A stretch of 36,799 bases of DNA from Verrucomicrobiales bacterium (GTDB lineage Bacteria; Verrucomicrobiota; Verrucomicrobiia; Limisphaerales; CAIMTB01), in the NCBI GenBank assembly GCA_020845805.1, contig JADLFD010000277.1:1-36799 (forward strand), read 5' to 3'. Below are positions 16,586 to 25,900 of this stretch, piece after piece. The stretch's first letter is position 1; each line of letters begins with the position of its first letter. A program made the position numbers and the translations under genes. The notes below the pieces were generated by a model, which saw only the letters and a list, made by a program, of their open reading frames with translations, was not told the DNA's origin and ran no database searches.

Positions 16586-17395
16586 GTGGCGATTCATGCG
16601 ACGGCGGTCATCGATCCGCAGGCGGAACTTCACCCCACGGTGGAGGTCGGGCCCTATGCGGTCATCGAGGCGGGCGTGCACCTGGGTGAGGGGTGTCGCG
16701 TGGGGCCGTACGTGCATCTTTCCGGCGTGCTCCTGGCCGGCGCGCGCAACACCTTCGGCACGGGCGCGGTGGTGGGCGGGGCTCCTCAGGATCTGCGTTT
16801 CGCGGGGGGGCCGACGCGCATCCGCATGGGGGACGACAACTGCGTGCGCGAGCACGTGACCGTGCATCGGTCCAATTGCCTGGAAGAGGACACGATCGTG
16901 GGATCGCGGAATCTGCTGATGGCGCATTGCCATCTGGGGCACAACGCGCAGATCGGCAATCGCGTCATCATCGCCAATGGCGCGCAGTTGGGAGGGCACG
17001 TGGTGGTGGAGGATCGTGCTTTTCTCTCCGCCAACTGTCTGGTCCACCAGTTTGTGCGGATCGGTACCCTTTCGCTCATGCAAGGCGGGTCAGGGATCAG
17101 CAAGGATCTTCCCCCCTACTGCATCGCGCGTGGGGCGAATGGTGTGTGCGGACTGAACGTGGTGGGATTGCGTCGGGCCGGCTTGGAAGCCGATGTGCGT
17201 CTCGAATTGCGCCGGCTCTATCGAATCCTCTACCGCTCGGGGAAGGGGCTGAAACAGGCGTTGGCGGCCATGGACTCCATGGCTCGGTCGGATTGGGGTA
17301 GGCTCTTTGTCGAGTTCGTGAGGACGAGCCGTCGCGGCATTGTCTCGGAGCGGGTGGTGGGTTGGCACGCGGCGGAGGACGGATCCGACGAGTGA
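16586..17395 (+). CDS. lpxA: UDP-N-acetylglucosamine O-acyltransferase LpxA
   Basis: 269 residues from GTG 16586, which begins VAIHATAVIDPQAEL as LpxA proteins do; ATG 16538 would add 16 residues of no family resemblance but is not excluded. Left-handed beta-helix hexapeptide repeats run through the first ~190 residues. The catalytic-histidine region is LLMAHCHLGHNAQIGN (the His of MAH), and GGSGISKDLPPYCIARG plus GLNVVGLRRAG are LpxA signatures that separate it from LpxD or serine acetyltransferase. The C-terminal helical domain is present. It catalyses the first acylation in lipid A synthesis, showing that the organism makes an outer membrane with lipid A. It converges with the porin gene. 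Confidence 0.94.
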   Translation: MAIHATAVIDPQAELHPTVEVGPYAVIEAGVHLGEGCRVGPYVHLSGVLLAGARNTFGTGAVVGGAPQDLRFAGGPTRIRMGDDNCVREHVTVHRSNCLEEDTIVGSRNLLMAHCHLGHNAQIGNRVIIANGAQLGGHVVVEDRAFLSANCLVHQFVRIGTLSLMQGGSGISKDLPPYCIARGANGVCGLNVVGLRRAGLEADVRLELRRLYRILYRSGKGLKQALAAMDSMARSDWGRLFVEFVRTSRRGIVSERVVGWHAAEDGSDE

Positions 17396-17450
17396 GCCGC
17401 GGGACGGCGTGAGGCTTGCGGCCGGACGGGTCGGATCGAGGATTGGAACA

Positions 17451-17482
17451 ATAAAAAACCCCTTCCCGCGGACGGGAAGGGG
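17451..17482 (-). terminator. Rho-independent terminator of the porin gene
   Basis: Read on the - strand, CCCCTTCCCG and CGGGAAGGGG form a perfect 10-bp stem with a 4-nt loop (17459-17482), followed by TTTTTTATT (complement of 17451-17458 and beyond). It lies about 20 bp after the porin stop. The + strand side lacks a U-tract, so it serves the porin and not lpxA. Confidence 0.9.
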
Positions 17483-17503
17483 TGATGAGGGAGCCGGGGC
17501 TCC

Positions 17504-18697
17504 TTAGAACTTGTAGAGGAGGTTCAGGCCGAGGACGTAGGAGTTCTCCTCGGGGCTGAGCGCGGTGCCGAAGCCGCCGGCTCCATCCGAGAGGTCCTTG
17601 TCCCAGCGGAATTCGATACGGGTCAGGACGTTCGCCCAGAGACCGTAATCGATCGTCGCCGTGACGCCGAAGAGTTCTTCGCCATCGGGACCGGGGGCGC
17701 CCCAGGTGCCGTTCGAGCCCTGCGCGTATTCACCACGAACCCCGAGCTTGAGCTGTTCGCTGAGCTGGTAGGTCAGGTAACCGGCGAACGCCGCGGCGTA
17801 GTCGGTGTTGGTGTCGGTCGTCTCGACCGTGCGGTAGTCGGCGGCGACACCGACGCCCAGGCCGGTGAGCGGCGTGGGAATGGTCAAGCCGGCGTACAGC
17901 GAGGTGCGGGGATCGGCATCACCGATTTCGGCGGAGCCGAGGCCATGCACGACACCGGCGTACAGTGTGGCACCCTTGAGCGCGCCCCAGGAGTCGGGGG
18001 CGGTGAGGGCGAGCGAGCCGAGGTAGGTCTGGAGACCGAAATCACGATCGACACCGGCTTCGGCGCCCGGCGCGTTGATGCGCGCGTTCCAGGAGTTCGC
18101 GATACCACCGCTCAGCGAGATGCCTTCGGCGATCTGGTAGCTGAGGAGGAGGCCCGTGTGCTGGGTCGGCTCGATGAAGTACGCGTAGGAGCGGCTGTAG
18201 TTCGGGTTGTTGCCCGACTCGAACACCTCGTAACCGACGATGGTGTCGAAGACGCCGACCTTGGCGATGAGATCGTTGCCGACGGGGGTTTGCAGGGTGA
18301 CATACGCCTGCTTCACGCCGAAGTCCGAGTTGTTCTCGCCGAGAACCGACGAGGTGCCCAGGGTGTTGGCGTCAGGACCGAAGAGCAGGTCGACCTTATA
18401 GCCGGCAGACCAGTCGCCCTCGTCGAGCGGCTTCTCGATGGTCAGCTTGACCACGTCGAGATTGATCTTGTCGAGCTTGTCAGCTCCGTCGAACGAACGA
18501 CCGGGGAGACGGCTCATGCTGCCTCCGTCATCCTCGCCCAGGTCAAAGAAGGCCGAGGTGCTGACGTAACCACTGATGGTGGTCGACGTGAGCGCGGTTT
18601 CGACCGGGTTCTTCGAGGCCTCTTCGGCGCGAGCGACCGAGCCGGCACTCACGATCCCAGCAGCGATAAGCGCTGCCGTACGCAGGTTGTAGTTCAT
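17504..18697 (-). CDS. Outer-membrane beta-barrel porin, BBP2 (OmpL-like) type
   Basis: 397 residues from ATG 18697; the ORF track runs 55 codons too far upstream. GGAGG sits 12 bases before this ATG. MNYNLRTAALIAAGIVSAGSVARA is a signal peptide. The body alternates Gly/aromatic beta strands, with blocks such as VFDTIVGYEVFESGNNPNY and TQHTGLLLSYQIAEGISLSGG that are typical of BBP2-family porins in Verrucomicrobia. The last residue is Phe (NLLYKF), the outer-membrane targeting mark recognised by the BAM complex. Codons are strongly biased to C-ending forms and a strong terminator follows, both fitting a highly expressed porin. The substrate is unknown; general diffusion is the default assumption. 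Confidence 0.9.
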   Translation of the reverse strand: MNYNLRTAALIAAGIVSAGSVARAEEASKNPVETALTSTTISGYVSTSAFFDLGEDDGGSMSRLPGRSFDGADKLDKINLDVVKLTIEKPLDEGDWSAGYKVDLLFGPDANTLGTSSVLGENNSDFGVKQAYVTLQTPVGNDLIAKVGVFDTIVGYEVFESGNNPNYSRSYAYFIEPTQHTGLLLSYQIAEGISLSGGIANSWNARINAPGAEAGVDRDFGLQTYLGSLALTAPDSWGALKGATLYAGVVHGLGSAEIGDADPRTSLYAGLTIPTPLTGLGVGVAADYRTVETTDTNTDYAAAFAGYLTYQLSEQLKLGVRGEYAQGSNGTWGAPGPDGEELFGVTATIDYGLWANVLTRIEFRWDKDLSDGAGGFGTALSPEENSYVLGLNLLYKF

Positions 18698-18784
18698 ACC
18701 TATACGGTTCCTCCGATTACAGTCTGGTGTGTCTGTTGCGCAGCCTAAGGGTGTCGTCCGGCTCCGGGGCGCGCCTCCGGGGGT

Positions 18785-18831
18785 TGCACCGGACGGTGCA
18801 TTCAACAGGGCGGAAGGTAGGGAAGCTTCCC
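18785..18831. promoter_or_regulatory. Two palindromes upstream of the porin gene
   Basis: TGCACCGGACGGTGCA (18785-18800) has 7-bp arms around a 2-bp centre, and GGGAAGCTTCCC (18820-18831) is a perfect 12-bp palindrome. Both lie in the 182-bp gap upstream of the - strand porin. On that strand TTGTCC and TACCTT flank the second palindrome with a 17-bp spacer, a weak promoter match. They are candidate operators; neither has a recognised consensus. Confidence 0.35.
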
Positions 18832-18879
18832 CGGGGGGACAACTGCAATTTTGGGGTGACAATTCCCGTGCCGAACCGA

Positions 18880-19815
18880 TCAGAAAACGTGCGGGACGCC
18901 TTCTTCCAGCATGCGGACTTTATGGCTGAGGCCGTGATGCTGGGCCAGTTGGGAGAGCCAGCGCGGGGGTTCGTCGAGGTCTTCGAAGGAGAGTTTGAAG
19001 GACCCGAAATGCATCGGGACGAACCAGGAAGAGCGCAGGTCCTTGAACGCTTTCATCGCCTCGTCCGGCCCCATGTGCACCCGGCGGAACGTGTCCGGGT
19101 AGTAGGCGCCGATCGGAAGCAGCGCAATCTCGGGTTGGAGTTCCCGTCCGATCTCCTTGAACCCGCCAAAATAGGCGCTGTCGCCGGCGTGGTAGATCGA
19201 CCGGCCCTGGTGCCGAAGCACGAAACCACCATAGCCGCGGTGGTGATCGTGCAGGGTGCGTGCGCCCCAATGATCACAGGGCGTGAGCGTCACCGACCAG
19301 TCGCCATGAGCGAACGTCTCCCACCATTGGAGTTCGATGATGCGGTGGAATCCCACCCCGCGGGCGAGGTCCCCCATGCCCCACGGCATCACCCCGAGGC
19401 GCGGTTCCGGTAGGCGTCGCAGTGTCTTTTTGTGGAAATGGTCGAAGTGCGCGTGCGTCAGAAGCACGAGGTCGATGGGGGGTAGATCGGTGAGCTTGAT
19501 GCCGGCTCGTCGGACCCGTTTGAGAAGGAACAGCCAGTTGGCGAAGTTGGGGTCGATCAGGACATTCAGGTCGGTGAACTGAATGAGGAAGGAGGCATGG
19601 CCGATCCAGGTGATCGCCACTTGCCCGCGGCTGACCTTGGGGAAAATCGGCTCCTTGGTGGTCCCCGTACGGCGCATGAGCAGCGCCTTCCAGACCATCT
19701 CATGAAAGAAGGTCCGGGGATTGAAGTGGTTGCTGGGGGTGAGGTCGCGGAACGAGCGGGGAATGCGCCGCCTTGGCCGGTAGGGGGCTGGGCGTGGAGG
19801 GCCAGGGGGGGTCAT
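18880..19815 (-). CDS. Metallo-beta-lactamase-fold hydrolase (UlaG/NAPE-PLD-like)
   Basis: 311 residues from ATG 19815; the ORF-track version extends 190 codons further into the opposite gene and becomes Arg/His-rich, so I reject that. After a ~75-residue N-terminal part, the fold begins ITWIGHASFLIQ and carries the zinc motif HAHFDH, a further His in PCDHWGARTLHDHHRG, and the Asp of HAGDSAYFGGF. The order and spacing match NAPE-PLD/UlaG-type enzymes (PHYDH-like group), which hydrolyse phosphodiester or lactone substrates. There is no signal peptide, so it is probably cytoplasmic. The substrate is unknown. It lies upstream of the porin on the same strand with a 182-bp gap, and is divergent from the Tyr/Pro-rich protein. 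Confidence 0.88.
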   Translation of the reverse strand: MTPPGPPRPAPYRPRRRIPRSFRDLTPSNHFNPRTFFHEMVWKALLMRRTGTTKEPIFPKVSRGQVAITWIGHASFLIQFTDLNVLIDPNFANWLFLLKRVRRAGIKLTDLPPIDLVLLTHAHFDHFHKKTLRRLPEPRLGVMPWGMGDLARGVGFHRIIELQWWETFAHGDWSVTLTPCDHWGARTLHDHHRGYGGFVLRHQGRSIYHAGDSAYFGGFKEIGRELQPEIALLPIGAYYPDTFRRVHMGPDEAMKAFKDLRSSWFVPMHFGSFKLSFEDLDEPPRWLSQLAQHHGLSHKVRMLEEGVPHVF

Positions 19816-19980
19816 GGGCGGCTTTGGATCCGCGATCCGAACCGCCGGGAGACTGGCGCAAGGGAAGGCCCTTGTCCATGAGCGCGGCTGCCGCTTCGAG
19901 GCACGGGCGGAAGCAGGGGCGCTGAATAAAGGGGTTGGTCGGTCGTCAGAACCGGCGGAAGGAACAAGAGAAGAAATTTT

Positions 19981-20409
19981 ATGAACGCTAAGCTGATGAC
20001 GGTTCTCGTGGCTCTCGCGATCACGACCGGCGGCACGGCGCGCGCGGGCAAGCATGATGCCGCATGGGCGGCGGTGGGTGGGTTGGTGGTGGGCGCGGTG
20101 GCGGGGGCGGCCATCTCCAGCGCCTCGGAACGCACCACGGTGGTCTATGCGCCTGCGCCAGTCGCGCCTCCTCCTCCTGTGGTTTACGCTCCGGCCCCCG
20201 CGGTGGTCTATGTCCCCGCCCCGGTGGTGGTTCATCGCCCGGTCTATGCCCCGCGGCGCGTGGTGGTGGCGGCGCCCCCGGTGTGCGTGCTGCCGCCTCC
20301 GCCGGTGTATTGCCCGCCCTCCCCGTGCGGCCCGGTGGTGGTGCACGGCGGGCGTCCGTGGCGGCATCACCACGTGCGGCCGCACTTCAGTGTCTCGGTG
20401 GGCTGGTAA
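19981..20409 (+). CDS. Secreted Pro/Val/Tyr-rich repeat protein
   Basis: 142 residues; GGAACAAGAGAAG precedes ATG 19981. MNAKLMTVLVALAITTGGTARA is a signal peptide. A glycine-zipper-like hydrophobic stretch follows (VGGLVVGAVAGAAISSA, ~32-48), as in outer-membrane-associated small proteins. The rest is low-complexity: VVYAPAP appears twice, with VVYVPAP and PVYAPRR variants, then a four-Cys Pro-rich segment (PVCVLPPPPVYCPPSPC) and a His-rich end (RPWRHHHVRPHF). GC content is very high. It is probably an envelope or spore-coat-like structural protein; the His tail could bind metal. No named family is recognised. Confidence 0.78.
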   Translation: MNAKLMTVLVALAITTGGTARAGKHDAAWAAVGGLVVGAVAGAAISSASERTTVVYAPAPVAPPPPVVYAPAPAVVYVPAPVVVHRPVYAPRRVVVAAPPVCVLPPPPVYCPPSPCGPVVVHGGRPWRHHHVRPHFSVSVGW

Positions 20410-20506
20410 GCCCCGCCGGAGCCGAGGTGAGGATTAGGATTGGCGGAAGGGCACGTTCCCCGTAGGACCCGGGCGGCGGCACTCGAACCCGAGGCCGCCG
20501 TTTCGC

Positions 20507-21085
20507 ATGAACAGTGACCATGATCTTGTCCCAGACGCGCTGCGCGCGCGGCTGGATCGATACCTTCGAACGCCTCCCCGCGTGGGCGACGGGGTGTTCA
20601 TCGCCAAGGGGGCGACGGTGGTGGGGGACGTTCTGCTGGGGGCCCACGCGAGCGTCTGGTACGGGGCGGTGCTGAGGGGCGATATCCAGCGCATTGAGGT
20701 CGGGGAGGGGAGCAACATCCAGGACAACGCCGTGGTGCATCTAGCCGATGACTATCCGGCTTTGATTGGGCGGTATGTCACGGTCGGACATGGTGCCATC
20801 ATTCATGCGTGCACGATCGGCGACGAATGCCTGATTGGAATGGGGGCCGTGGTTCTCGACGGCGCGGAGGTGGGCGAGCAATGCATTATCGGAGCACGCG
20901 CGCTCGTGACGCAGCGGACACGCATCCCGGCGGGTTCGATGGTGCTGGGTTCACCGGCCAAGGTGGTGCGTGCGCTGACCGCCGAAGAGCGGGCGGGTCT
21001 GCGCTACTGGGCCGAGAAGTACGTGGCGAACGCGGCGTATCATCTCGAGCACGGCATCAACGTCGGAGGCCCTCTGCCGAGCTAA
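20507..21085 (+). CDS. Gamma-class carbonic anhydrase-like protein (YrdA/CamH type)
   Basis: 192 residues from ATG 20507. A left-handed beta-helix of hexapeptide repeats runs from ~25 (VGDGVFIAKGATVVGDVLLG) to ~150, followed by a C-terminal helix. Predicted zinc ligands are His78 (NAVVHLADD) and the pair His95 and His100 in VGHGAIIHACTIG; SNIQDN and GMGAVVLDG are typical of the family. Members are trimeric and either hydrate CO2 or bind metal without known activity. The acidic loop needed for full activity in archaeal Cam is not evident. It stands alone between the Tyr/Pro-rich protein and a convergent TPR gene. Confidence 0.9.
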   Translation: MNSDHDLVPDALRARLDRYLRTPPRVGDGVFIAKGATVVGDVLLGAHASVWYGAVLRGDIQRIEVGEGSNIQDNAVVHLADDYPALIGRYVTVGHGAIIHACTIGDECLIGMGAVVLDGAEVGEQCIIGARALVTQRTRIPAGSMVLGSPAKVVRALTAEERAGLRYWAEKYVANAAYHLEHGINVGGPLPS

Positions 21086-21139
21086 CGTGGACGGGCAGTG
21101 AAGGAGAAAGACAGGCGATCCGCGGGGCGGGTGCGGGGA

Positions 21140-21649
21140 CTACTTCAGCGACAGGATCCGTTCCCGAAGGGGCTGGAGATCCTCATCGCGCAGACCCATG
21201 GCGCGCAGGGCGCGGCCATCGCCGCTGATCTGAATCGCGCGCAGGAACCATTCCCAGCCCTCGTCCACTCGTCCCATCTGGGTCGCATAGCAGGCCAGGT
21301 TGTAGGCGATCAGAGATTCACTGGGGAACAGGTCGGCGGCGGGGTGCAGGGCGCTCCACGCCTGGGGCAGGCCGCCGTGGGAGGCTCGGCGCAAGGCGTA
21401 GGCGCGGTGGAGCCACCCGGCGGCGATGCCGGGTGCCGACCGGATGAGGTCTTCCGCGACGGGCACCGCGAGATCCCAGGCACCTTGCTGCGCGAGAATG
21501 CTCCAGCGCAATTCGAGGACCGCCGGGTGGCGGCTGGCGGCCTCGGAGAGGGCATCGAGTTCGGACAGCGCCTCGTGGGGATTGCCGAGCTCGAACCAGC
21601 CTTCGGCGGCGGAAACGAGGTGGTGATCACGTGGATCGAGCGGGGGCAT
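21140..21649 (-). CDS. Small tetratricopeptide-repeat protein
   Basis: 169 residues from ATG 21649 on the - strand. Helical pairs with TPR spacing are visible: GWFELGNPHEALSELDALS, LRWSILAQQGAWDLAVPVAE, AYALRRASHGGLPQAWSAL and NLACYATQMGRVDEGWEWFL. There is no signal or membrane segment, so it is probably a cytoplasmic scaffold. It diverges from the dehydroquinate-synthase-like gene with only 34 bp between starts, so their promoters must overlap. TPR alone does not define a partner or function. Confidence 0.82.
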   Translation of the reverse strand: MPPLDPRDHHLVSAAEGWFELGNPHEALSELDALSEAASRHPAVLELRWSILAQQGAWDLAVPVAEDLIRSAPGIAAGWLHRAYALRRASHGGLPQAWSALHPAADLFPSESLIAYNLACYATQMGRVDEGWEWFLRAIQISGDGRALRAMGLRDEDLQPLRERILSLK

Positions 21650-21683
21650 GGTGCCGAGGCTGAGTGATTCGGACGCCGGATTT

Positions 21684-22913
21684 ATGGGCTGGTCCGTGCG
21701 CGGTGTCCAACTTCAGAATCGGCGCGTGTTTCCGAGTATCGAACGGACCGTCGCCGTGACCTACCGGCATCAGGTGCATTTCACGGAGGGCGCGTTCGAG
21801 CCGGGCAACGCCCTGCTTCGCCGGGTGCTGGAGAGGCCGGTCGGCGCGGCGAGGGCGAGGGCTCTCGTGGTGGTGGACGAGAGTGTCGTCCGGGCGGAGC
21901 CCAGTCTGGCCGACACGATTGATCGATGGTTTCTGGCGCACGCGGACGCGGTGGAATTGGTGGATGCCCCCTTGCGGGTGGAAGGGGGGGAGCGGGTGAA
22001 GAACGCGTATTTTCACGTGTCGGGGATCCACGAGCTGATCGACCGTCACCATGTGGACCGCCACAGCTACGTCCTGGCGGTGGGCGGTGGCGCGCTGCTG
22101 GACATGGTGGGGTTGGCGGCAGCGACGGCGCATCGGGGTTTGAGGCATATCCGGTTTCCCACCACCACGCTTTCCCAGGCCGACTCCGGCGTGGGGGTGA
22201 AGAACGGGATCAACGCCTTCGGAAAGAAGAATTTCATCGGCACGTTTTCCCCCCCCTATGCGGTGATCAACGACTTCGCGCTGTTGCGGGGGCTGCCGGC
22301 GCGGGAGAAGCGCGGCGGGTTGGCCGAGGCTGTGAAGGTGGCGTGCATTCGGGACGCAGGGTTCTTCGAGCGCATGGAGCGCGAGGTGGCCGCGCTGGCG
22401 GCATTTGAGGAATCGATCCTGCGTGCGGTCATTCACCGTTCGGCGGAACTGCATCTCAACCACATCGCAACCGGGGGGGATCCGTTTGAGTTTGGTTCCG
22501 CACGCCCGCTCGATTTCGGCCACTGGTCGGCGCACAAGCTGGAGCCCTTATCCGACTACCGCATCCGTCACGGTGAAGCCGTCGCCATCGGGATCGCGCT
22601 CGACGTGCTGTATTCGCGCAATATCGGTTTGCTCGATGCGCACTCGGCGGAGCGGGTGGTGCATCTGCTGGAGGGCTTGGGATTCACTCTCTATGCGAAC
22701 GAGATGCACTACGCCGATTCGGCGCAGCGGTTGGTCCTGATGCAGGGACTGGAGGAGTTTCGCGAGCATCTGGGGGGTCGATTGACCATCACCCTGCTCG
22801 CTCGGCTAGGCCAGGGGGTGGAAGTGAACGAGATCGATTCCGCGGCGATGTTGTCGGCGATGGATGAGCTGCGTGTTCGAGCTGCGGTGCGCGGGCTCCA
22901 AGTGGACCCCTGA
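21684..22913 (+). CDS. EboD-type sugar-phosphate cyclase / 3-dehydroquinate synthase homologue
   Basis: 409 residues from ATG 21684; the ORF-track start at 21648 would overlap the divergent TPR start codon. The NAD-binding block is AVGGGALLDMVGLAAATAHR. The active-site block is FPTTTLSQADSGVGVKNGIN followed by AFGKKNFIGTF. Metal ligands correspond to Glu in GGLAEAVKVA and the histidines of DFGHWSAHKLE and RHGEAVAIG, so the core chemistry is intact. Length and these block sequences fit the EboD/DHQS-like2 group rather than classical AroB (~360 residues, NLGHTFGHAIE). EboD belongs to the ebo cluster with a UbiA-type prenyltransferase, none of which is nearby. It could instead serve as the shikimate-pathway AroB; aroK lies 12.5 kb away. 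Confidence 0.82.
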   Translation: MGWSVRGVQLQNRRVFPSIERTVAVTYRHQVHFTEGAFEPGNALLRRVLERPVGAARARALVVVDESVVRAEPSLADTIDRWFLAHADAVELVDAPLRVEGGERVKNAYFHVSGIHELIDRHHVDRHSYVLAVGGGALLDMVGLAAATAHRGLRHIRFPTTTLSQADSGVGVKNGINAFGKKNFIGTFSPPYAVINDFALLRGLPAREKRGGLAEAVKVACIRDAGFFERMEREVAALAAFEESILRAVIHRSAELHLNHIATGGDPFEFGSARPLDFGHWSAHKLEPLSDYRIRHGEAVAIGIALDVLYSRNIGLLDAHSAERVVHLLEGLGFTLYANEMHYADSAQRLVLMQGLEEFREHLGGRLTITLLARLGQGVEVNEIDSAAMLSAMDELRVRAAVRGLQVDP

Positions 22914-22994
22914 GTCGGGCGGCGCCCCCCTCCGGAGCTGGCATGGGTCTGGAGGGGAAGTTGTGGCCCGAGGTCGTGCCGGGCGAGTCGGTTT

Positions 22995-25900
22995 CTACTC
23001 CGACAGAGCCAGGCGAAGAGCGCGGCCGGTGTGGCTCTCCGGACAGGCGGCGATGGCCTCGGGCGGTCCCGCCACCACCACGCGTCCGCCCTCGGCGCCG
23101 GCTTCCGGTCCCAGGTCGATGATCCAGTCGGCGCATTTCATCACTTCCAGATTGTGTTCGATGATCAGGACCGAGTGTCCGGCGTCGACGAGTCGTTGGA
23201 AGGCCAGCAGCAGGATGCGCACATCCTCGGTATGCAACCCGGTGGTGGGCTCATCGAAGATGAACAAAGTCCGCGTCCGCGGACCTGCTGGATCCCGGCC
23301 CTTGGGTGAAAGGGTGGCCTCGGACGATTCCGCCAGGTGCCCGGCCAGCTTGAGGCGTTGGCTTTCGCCTCCCGACAAGGTGTTCACGGGCTGTCCCAGT
23401 CGCAGGTAGCCCAGCCCCACCTCCTGGAGCACGGTGAGCCGCTGCCGCGCACGAGCGGCGTGCGGGGAGTCCATGGGCGCCAGCAGGGCGATCGCATCAT
23501 CGATCGTCATCTCCAGGAGATCGGCGATGGAGATCTCCTTCGGCTCTCCGGCGAGGGTGGGGACGGGGATCTGGACTTCGAGAATGTGCGGGCGATATCG
23601 GCGTCCTTCACACGAGGAGCACCGGATGAAGATATCGCTGAGGAACTGCATTTCGATCTTCTCGAACCCGGCGCCGCGGCATTGTTCGCACTGACCCTGA
23701 GCCGAGTTAAACGAGAAGCTGCTCGCGGTGAGGCCACGTTTTCGGGCGGCGTCACTGGCGGCGAAGAGCTCGCGCAGGGGTTCGAAGGCGCCGGTGTAAA
23801 CTGCGGGGTTTGAACGCGGCGTGCGTCCGATGGGAGCTTGGTCCACCAGCAGCACGCTCTCCAACTGATGCGCGCCGTGCAGTTGGGGGCGCGTGCTGTG
23901 TGGCACCGAAGGCCCGGTCGATTCGTCGTCTGCTTCCTCTTCGTCGGCTTCGGATTCACGTGCGCCGAGTGAGCCTCGGGACACGGCGTCACCCAGTTGG
24001 TCACGCAAGAGTCGCAGCAGCTCCTCGGCCAGCGTGGTTTTGCCCGAGCCACTCACGCCGGTGAGACAAACCAATCGCGTGAGAGGGATGGTCGCACGGA
24101 GTTGGCGAAGGTTGTGACGCGTGACGCCTTCGAGGACGAGGTGGGGCGTAACCGGGGCTGGGGCTTCGACGCGTGGCGTGTACGGGGCCACCGCGTCCGA
24201 TACTTCAAGGGCCGCAACGCGGCGGGGAGGTTTGGGAGAGGACCGGGCCCGGCCACGGGATGGGGCAGGAGGGGCGGAAGCGGCGAGGGCGGTGAGGATC
24301 ACCGCGCGTCGGTGGGGGGGCGGGATCGAGCGGCGGCCGGACAGGTAGGCGCCGGTGAGGGAGGAGGGGTGTTGAAGGATTTCCTCGAAGGTACCCTGGG
24401 CGACGATTTGTCCGCCCTGGTCCCCGTGTCCTGGACCGACATCGATGATCTGGTCTGCGGCGCGCATCACGATCGGGTCGTGTTCCACCACGAGGACGGT
24501 GTTCCCCTGGTCGCGAAGGTGTTGCAGGATACGCACGAGACGATGGGTGTCCCGCGGGTGCAGGCCCACGCTGGGTTCATCCAGGACAAACAGGGTGTGG
24601 ACCAGCCGGCTGCCGAGGCAGGTGGTCAGGGTGACGCGTTGGGTTTCGCCACCCGAGAGTGAGCGGGTGGGGCGGTGCAGGGTCAGGTAGCCCACGCCGA
24701 CTTCGACGAGGAAGCTGAGGCGCGAGCGCACTTCGGCCAGGGCGACGGCGATCGGGTCGTGCGCGGGGCCGGTGTGGCGGGCCTGGAGTTGTTCCACGAT
24801 GCCGAGTGCGGATTGAATCGGGAGTTGGCAGAGGTCGGAGACGGAGAGTTCCCCGGGGGCATCCTGGGGGGCGAGATCGGCGGGAAGTTTCCAAAGTAGC
24901 GCATCCGGTTTCAGCCGACGGCCCTGGCAGGCCGGACAAGTGTGGTACGACCGATAGCGCGAGAGCAGGACCCGCACGTGCATCTTGTAGGCCTTGGACT
25001 CGAGATAGCGGAAGTACCCTTTGAGTCCGTACCAGGCGCGGGGCCATTCATTTCCCTCGCCGTATTCCGGGTCGCCCTCAATCACCCAGCGTTGGGCAGA
25101 TTCCGGGAGGTCCTGGAAGGGGACATCCATTGGCACACCGCATTCGCGAGCCGCGCGGGTGAGGTCGGCCTGACTCTCGGCGCCTGTCCCGGTTTGCCAG
25201 GGCTTCACTGCGCCTTCGGCCAGGGACCGGGACCGATCGGGAATGGCGAGGTCGTAGTCGATCCCGATGACGCGTCCGAACCCCTTGCAATTCGGGCAGG
25301 CGCCGATGGGATGGTTGAAGCTGAAGAGTGCTGGGCTGGGCGGGGCGTACTCGATGTCGCACGAGGCACAATGGAGGTGCCGCGAGAAGGGCAGGGCCAC
25401 GGTCCAAGCGATGTCCGATCCGGAAGGGCCGCGGCCGGGCAGCAAGATGCGCAGGCGGCCATGGCCGAAGTGGTAGGCTTGTTCGCAGGCATCCACGAAT
25501 CGCGTGCGGGACCCGGGGGAGAGGCGGAGGCGGTCCTGGACGATGGTGATCGAGGACGGTGGGTGGGTCGTCCAGGACTCCGGGGGCGTGTCCAGGCGAT
25601 GGACGACGCCTTCGGCGACAGCACGCTGGAAGCCCTGGCGGGTGATCAGGGAGAGCTGTTCGGCCAGCGAGAGCTTGCTGGTAAGCGGGAGATTGAAGGT
25701 GACCAGTATCTCCGAGCCAGCGGGCTGGGACTGGGAGAGACGCGACCAGACGAAGGCGGGAGGTTCCGGGGCGACTGGCGCGGCACATTGGCGGCAGTGC
25801 AGCACCGACACGTGGGGCCAGCTGAGTTTCAGGTAGTCGGTGATCTCCGTCATCGTGCCCACCGTGGATCGGGTGGTGCGCACGTTGTTCCGTTGTTCGA

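Noticed and set aside
20131-20320. Repeats in the VYAPAP gene considered as a CRISPR-like or tandem DNA array
   Set aside because: The repetition follows codons of a Pro/Val/Tyr-rich protein and unit lengths vary, so it is protein-level low complexity.
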